Below are positions 5,540 to 8,614 of a stretch of 8,614 bases of DNA, piece after piece. A model generated the notes under the pieces. It was not told the DNA's origin and did not search any database. It saw only the letters and a program-made list of their open reading frames with translations. This stretch comes from CALHVX01 sp038757945 (GTDB lineage Bacteria > Pseudomonadota > Gammaproteobacteria > Pseudomonadales > Azotimanducaceae), in NCBI GenBank assembly GCA_038757945.1, contig JBCDGJ010000194.1:1-8614 (forward strand), written 5' to 3'. Positions within the stretch are counted from its first letter, which is position 1. Every line of letters starts with the position of its first letter. Position numbers and translations under genes: made by a program.

Positions 5540-7768
5540 TCAAATCCGGTTGCCGCGGGTATCGCGCAGGCCGCGCAGCGTTCGGAGCACGGCGGCAGAC
5601 AGGGTGCGGAAACGATCAACCGGTGACGGTTCGCCGCCACCGAGCGTCTTGATGACGGCCTGCATTCTACGGCCTCCGGCTTTCACGACCGCATACTTGA
5701 TGGTCAGGGGATCAGCGGACATGCGCTTGTGAATGAAGTGCGTGCTGCTCTCGCGGCTGATGGCGGCCATCCATTCCGAATACGCGAGGTTGATGTTGTT
5801 GTCGTAGCGGGCGCCATCCCAGTCGCTTTCGATGTTGGTACTACTGTTGTACGACGTGGTGTGAAAGGCGTCGAGCAACACGTGGCCGGCTTCGTGCGCC
5901 AGCACTGTTCGCCGCTTTGCGCCACCCTCGTCGAGAAACACACACATCGAGAATACCGGCAGCGGGCGCAGGCGCCGGACGACGTCGCGGTACGGGAGCA
6001 GCGCTTTGCCGAGCAGGTTGGGACGCGCGAAGTCGTTGACGAGGATGACACGCAGGCAACCGCGATGCGCGGCGTTGTTTTTAGCACAGGCGCGGAAATC
6101 GACGTTGCCGATCATTTGCGCGTTGCGGCCGCGAGTGCTGCCGTACTCTGACCGCACGTCGTCGACGCCGGAGTTACTGAAGCCGCCACTGTGGGACAGT
6201 TTCTGGTCGTCATCCGATGAGGTGGCGGAGATGACGCGGGCCGGCATGCCGTTTTCGAAGCACAGGAGGTCACAGGAACCAAAGTCCTCGCTTGAGTCCT
6301 GCACCGGCGGATTTGGGGATACCCGGACCTGGACGCCTTTGGCCCGTAGCGCGCGAGCGAGCCGGTTGGCGGTCTCTGCAGGCTTGTCTTTGCGGTCGGT
6401 TTCAACGCGCACGCTGACGATACCGCTCGTGAGGCGAACGCGGACGCGCATGATGCCGCCGCCATCGGCCTTGTTGCCCTTTTCATCGGACACCGCGATC
6501 AGGTTGCGGGGCAGGGCAACGTCATGCACGTTTGCGCCCGCGGCGGTCTTTTCAACATGGATCCCGACGTTTGCCTGAGCGAGCGTGAGCCGCATGTTTG
6601 CGATCATGTCGTCGACGTCGGCATTGCTGATGTTGGTGCCGTTGGTCCCCGTTGCGCCGCCGACCCGATAGATCCGCAGCCGCAGCTGCCGCTCGTCGTT
6701 GCCGACCCGCGCTCGGGACATAGCCAGGCACTTTGCGGCGGCTGTTGGCGCCGCACAGTTGTCGTACTCGCGCTCGGCCTGTATCTCTAGGTCGAGGATC
6801 TCCAGGCGCGTGTCGGCGGGGAGCGGGGTGACCAGCGTCTGCTTGGAGACGTCCGTGCCGGAATCGCTGGCTCTGCCGTAGGGGCGCTTCGCGTTGTGGT
6901 CCTCCGTGTCCACCACCAGCCGCAGGTAGTGCGAGCGATAGAAGAACGAACCGGCGCTCACCGGCTTGCAGGTGACTTCGAGCGAGGTGCCGGTACCGGT
7001 CATGTCGCTCCAGCCGGTGACGCGTCCCGCCGCGTTCAGCGTCGGTTCGCGGACCTTCAGCTGCACCTTGAGTTCTGCCACGCCGCGTTCGCCAGCGCTG
7101 CGATCGAAGATCTGCACCTTGAAATGATCCGGGTCCATGCTCGCATCGACATCGTGACCGAAGAAGGTGTGATCGACCCAATCCCCGTTTGTGGTTGCGG
7201 AGCCCTGCCGGGTGGGCACGTAGTTTGAAATACCGAGCGTGGAGAGGCTGTCTGAGCTTGCGGCGGTGGCTGGATCGGCGCGGTTCTGGTCGGTGATCAG
7301 CACGACGCGGACCCGCGGCGCCTTGCGCTTGAACCGGTGCGCGGGTTTGGCGTCGGACGCCCGGGATTCGGTTCCCTGCGTGAGCTCAGGCACGGCGACG
7401 ACGTCCCCCGGACGGAGCCGGCGGTTCTTGATCGCCGGGTTGGCGTCACGGACCTTCCGGCAGTCGATGAAGCCGTGTGCGTGCGCAATGCTGCAGAAGC
7501 TATCGCCTTCTCGTGCGGTCACCTTCTTCAGCGCCGGTGGCGGCGGCGGCGGTGGGGGTGGCGGAGGCGGTGGCGGCGGTGGGGGTGGCGGAGAAAGATC
7601 CGGCAGGATCAGCTCGTCGCCCGGGTAGATGAGGTTCGGATCCGGACGCTTGGCACGAAAGGCCTCGTTGTCCGGGTGATAGTAGATTTCCTGCCAGGTC
7701 TCGTAGCCGTGCGCCTCGGCAATCTTGGAGAGCCAGTCGCCAGTTTTGACTACGTACCGAGTACCCAC
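5540..7768 (-). CDS. Double-LysM protein with C-terminal HEXXH metallopeptidase-like domain
   Basis: A 742-residue multi-domain protein. LysM 1 (about 4-57) has YVVKTGDWLSKIAEAHGY and YPGDELILP. Nineteen consecutive prolines (60-78) link it to LysM 2 (about 82-128: VTAREGDSFCSIAHAHG, then RPGDVVAVPEL). LysM modules bind peptidoglycan glycans. A basic stretch (141-154) leads to a probable beta-rich region (about 152-350). From about 361 the sequence looks like a zinc endopeptidase: an Ile/Arg-rich strand, a helix with AQANVGIHVE (397-406), then TVLAHEAGH (621-629), where H625, E626 and H629 are the expected catalytic/zinc residues. About 200 residues are inserted between these elements. The third ligand is uncertain: H636, E647 or E665. 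Ten cysteines and no signal peptide or membrane segment are seen. The start is GTG 7768; an in-frame TAG lies 9 bp upstream of it and only a weak GGTAGG precedes it, but no other start is available. It heads the three-gene minus-strand run. Proteolytic activity and export route are inferred. Confidence 0.85.
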   Translation of the reverse strand: MGTRYVVKTGDWLSKIAEAHGYETWQEIYYHPDNEAFRAKRPDPNLIYPGDELILPDLSPPPPPPPPPPPPPPPPPPPALKKVTAREGDSFCSIAHAHGFIDCRKVRDANPAIKNRRLRPGDVVAVPELTQGTESRASDAKPAHRFKRKAPRVRVVLITDQNRADPATAASSDSLSTLGISNYVPTRQGSATTNGDWVDHTFFGHDVDASMDPDHFKVQIFDRSAGERGVAELKVQLKVREPTLNAAGRVTGWSDMTGTGTSLEVTCKPVSAGSFFYRSHYLRLVVDTEDHNAKRPYGRASDSGTDVSKQTLVTPLPADTRLEILDLEIQAEREYDNCAAPTAAAKCLAMSRARVGNDERQLRLRIYRVGGATGTNGTNISNADVDDMIANMRLTLAQANVGIHVEKTAAGANVHDVALPRNLIAVSDEKGNKADGGGIMRVRVRLTSGIVSVRVETDRKDKPAETANRLARALRAKGVQVRVSPNPPVQDSSEDFGSCDLLCFENGMPARVISATSSDDDQKLSHSGGFSNSGVDDVRSEYGSTRGRNAQMIGNVDFRACAKNNAAHRGCLRVILVNDFARPNLLGKALLPYRDVVRRLRPLPVFSMCVFLDEGGAKRRTVLAHEAGHVLLDAFHTTSYNSSTNIESDWDGARYDNNINLAYSEWMAAISRESSTHFIHKRMSADPLTIKYAVVKAGGRRMQAVIKTLGGGEPSPVDRFRTLSAAVLRTLRGLRDTRGNRI
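7535..7591 (-). repeat. Polyproline-coding low-complexity tract
   Basis: Fifty-seven bases coding 19 prolines between the LysM modules. The tract is not a pure codon run: a 21-base segment at 7545-7565 recurs exactly at 7572-7592, a 27-bp period, which suggests growth by duplication of a nine-proline unit. Confidence 0.85.
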
Positions 7769-7797
7769 GCAAGGCGCCTACCGCCAGATGATCCAGA

Positions 7798-7803
7798 AGT
7801 ATA
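7798..7803 (-). promoter_or_regulatory. Candidate -10 element for the LysM-peptidase cassette
   Basis: On the minus strand TATACT matches the sigma70 -10 consensus at five of six positions and lies 29 bases upstream of the GTG start, which would give a short leader. The hexamer 17 bases further upstream (ACTGCC) is a poor -35, so an activator or another sigma factor would be needed. This is the only good -10 match I see in the 137-bp gap. Confidence 0.4.
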
Positions 7804-7838
7804 CACCGGCAGGTTTTCACGGCAGTTGCGGTCGGCTC

Positions 7839-7858
7839 AACGCCCGTGCCGGGTCGTT
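7839..7858. other. Inverted repeat between regulator and cassette
   Basis: AACG-CCCG / CGGG-CGTT form an 8-bp stem with a TGC loop and one bulged base. It lies between the stop of the WYL regulator and the candidate promoter. No T-run follows on either strand, so it is not a standard intrinsic terminator. It could be an RNA hairpin at the end of the regulator message or an operator upstream of the cassette promoter. Confidence 0.4.
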
Positions 7859-7905
7859 CGGGTTACCCCATCGGCAAAGGTCGGGGAGGTGTCTGCAGCG
7901 GGCCG

Positions 7906-8589
7906 CTACTGCTGCCCCTTGATCTGCGCCAGGTAGTCGCTGAGCCGCTTACCCTCTTCGTCCGGAAACGGGGTGCTCAGCGCGCGGGCGGTCAACATAC
8001 GGTCGATCCGGAAGCTGCGGAAGTCCTGTCGCAGCTCACACCAGGCGCCGACGGTCCAGGTCAGCCCCCAGTACATGAGCGTGAGCGGCCAGATAATGCG
8101 TTCGCTCTGACTGTCGCTGGCGTCGCTGTACTCGAGGTAGAGCCGTGCCCGGTCGTTGATGGCCGTCCGCACGGCGCCAAGCATGGAGCCCGTGGCCTCG
8201 CTCATCTGAAAGGCCGGCACCAGCATCTGCGCCGAGTTGAGCGCTGGCCGCAGCTTCTCCGGCAACACCGCGTCTACCTTGTTGAGGATGCGGTCCGCGG
8301 CTTCCGCGAGGTGAGGGTCGCCCCAGGCTTTCGCTACTTCGGCGCCGAACAGCAGAGCCTGCAGCTCCTCCTGATCAAACATCAACGGCGGCACCTGGTA
8401 GCCGCGATTCAGGCGGTAGCCCACACCGGCTTCGCCGTCGATGGGCACGCCGGAGGTCATGAGATCCTGAATATCCCGATAGATGGTGCGCTCGGATACC
8501 TCGAAGCGCTCAGCGAGCGCACGCGCCGTGACCACCCGGCCGCGGCCGAGCTGGAGGACGATCTGGAACAGGCGGTCTGCGGGTCGCAT
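7906..8589 (-). CDS. YafY-type HTH-WYL transcriptional regulator
   Basis: A 227-residue cytoplasmic regulator. The N-terminal winged helix-turn-helix (HTH_11/DeoR-like, about 5-62) contains VTARALAERFEVSERTIYRD (20-39) as the DNA-binding pair of helices and GVGYRLNRGY (55-64) as the wing. A helical linker follows (72-130: FDQEELQALLFGAEVAKA). The C-terminal WYL domain (about 138-205) ends in the typical RQDFRSFRIDRM (187-198). The signature Trp-Tyr-Leu reads Trp-Thr-Val (178-180). WYL domains sense ligands, including nucleic acids in some members, and switch transcription; many YafY-like proteins control adjacent genes. Length is normal for the family. Start ATG 8589 has only a weak GAG ahead of it. 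The gene lies 137 bp upstream of the LysM-peptidase cassette on the same strand, so it may control that cassette or the unseen gene beyond 8614. The family is firm; the target is unknown. Confidence 0.92.
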   Translation of the reverse strand: MRPADRLFQIVLQLGRGRVVTARALAERFEVSERTIYRDIQDLMTSGVPIDGEAGVGYRLNRGYQVPPLMFDQEELQALLFGAEVAKAWGDPHLAEAADRILNKVDAVLPEKLRPALNSAQMLVPAFQMSEATGSMLGAVRTAINDRARLYLEYSDASDSQSERIIWPLTLMYWGLTWTVGAWCELRQDFRSFRIDRMLTARALSTPFPDEEGKRLSDYLAQIKGQQ

Positions 8590-8614
8590 GCTCGGATGCT
8601 AGCAGTTTCGGGGC

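Noticed and set aside
7535..7591. Glycine-rich protein on the plus strand across the GGN tract
   Set aside because: It is the antisense of the polyproline linker; the minus-strand frame with flanking LysM modules is clearly the coding one.
7839..7858. Hairpin as an intrinsic terminator of the WYL regulator gene
   Set aside because: The stem is good but no U-rich stretch follows in the transcript, so it is listed only as an inverted repeat of unknown role.

Overview
The window is high-GC, densely coding DNA. It looks like a chromosomal segment of a Gram-negative bacterium. A lipoprotein signal, classical Shine-Dalgarno sequences and frequent GTG/TTG starts point to a proteobacterium, perhaps a gammaproteobacterium, but no marker gene here fixes the taxon. 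Seven protein genes are supported. They form two convergent blocks that meet near 3608-3733. I found no tRNA, rRNA, CRISPR array, insertion sequence or phage integration signature.

Plus-strand block (13-3607): a fold-type III PLP enzyme of the alanine racemase / D-threonine aldolase (DSD1-like) superfamily is followed by two adjacent acyl-CoA dehydrogenase genes. The dehydrogenases are complementary. The first keeps the catalytic glutamate and the flavin-side motifs but has lost the RKxFG flavin-contact motif. The second keeps RKQFG and the Q-GG-G motif but has no catalytic glutamate. This is the pattern of obligate heteromeric acyl-CoA dehydrogenases, the FadE28/FadE29 (ChsE1-ChsE2) type of steroid side-chain degradation. 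The substrate here is unknown.

Minus-strand block (8589 down to 3734): a YafY-type HTH-WYL regulator is followed, after a 137-bp intergenic region with a plausible promoter, by a tight three-gene run. In order of transcription it encodes: (i) a 742-residue protein with two LysM modules joined by 19 consecutive prolines and a C-terminal HEAGH zinc-peptidase-like domain, without a signal peptide; (ii) an unrecognised 321-residue soluble acidic helical protein; (iii) a predicted lipoprotein with HEAT-like repeats. Gaps of 21 and 39 bp suggest one transcript.

This cassette is the most interesting part of the window. A multi-domain, peptidoglycan-binding, protease-like protein with no Sec signal, followed by a soluble helical partner and an envelope lipoprotein, would fit a non-classically exported effector with an adaptor and a protective or anchoring partner. 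That functional reading is inference; only the architecture and gene order are visible.
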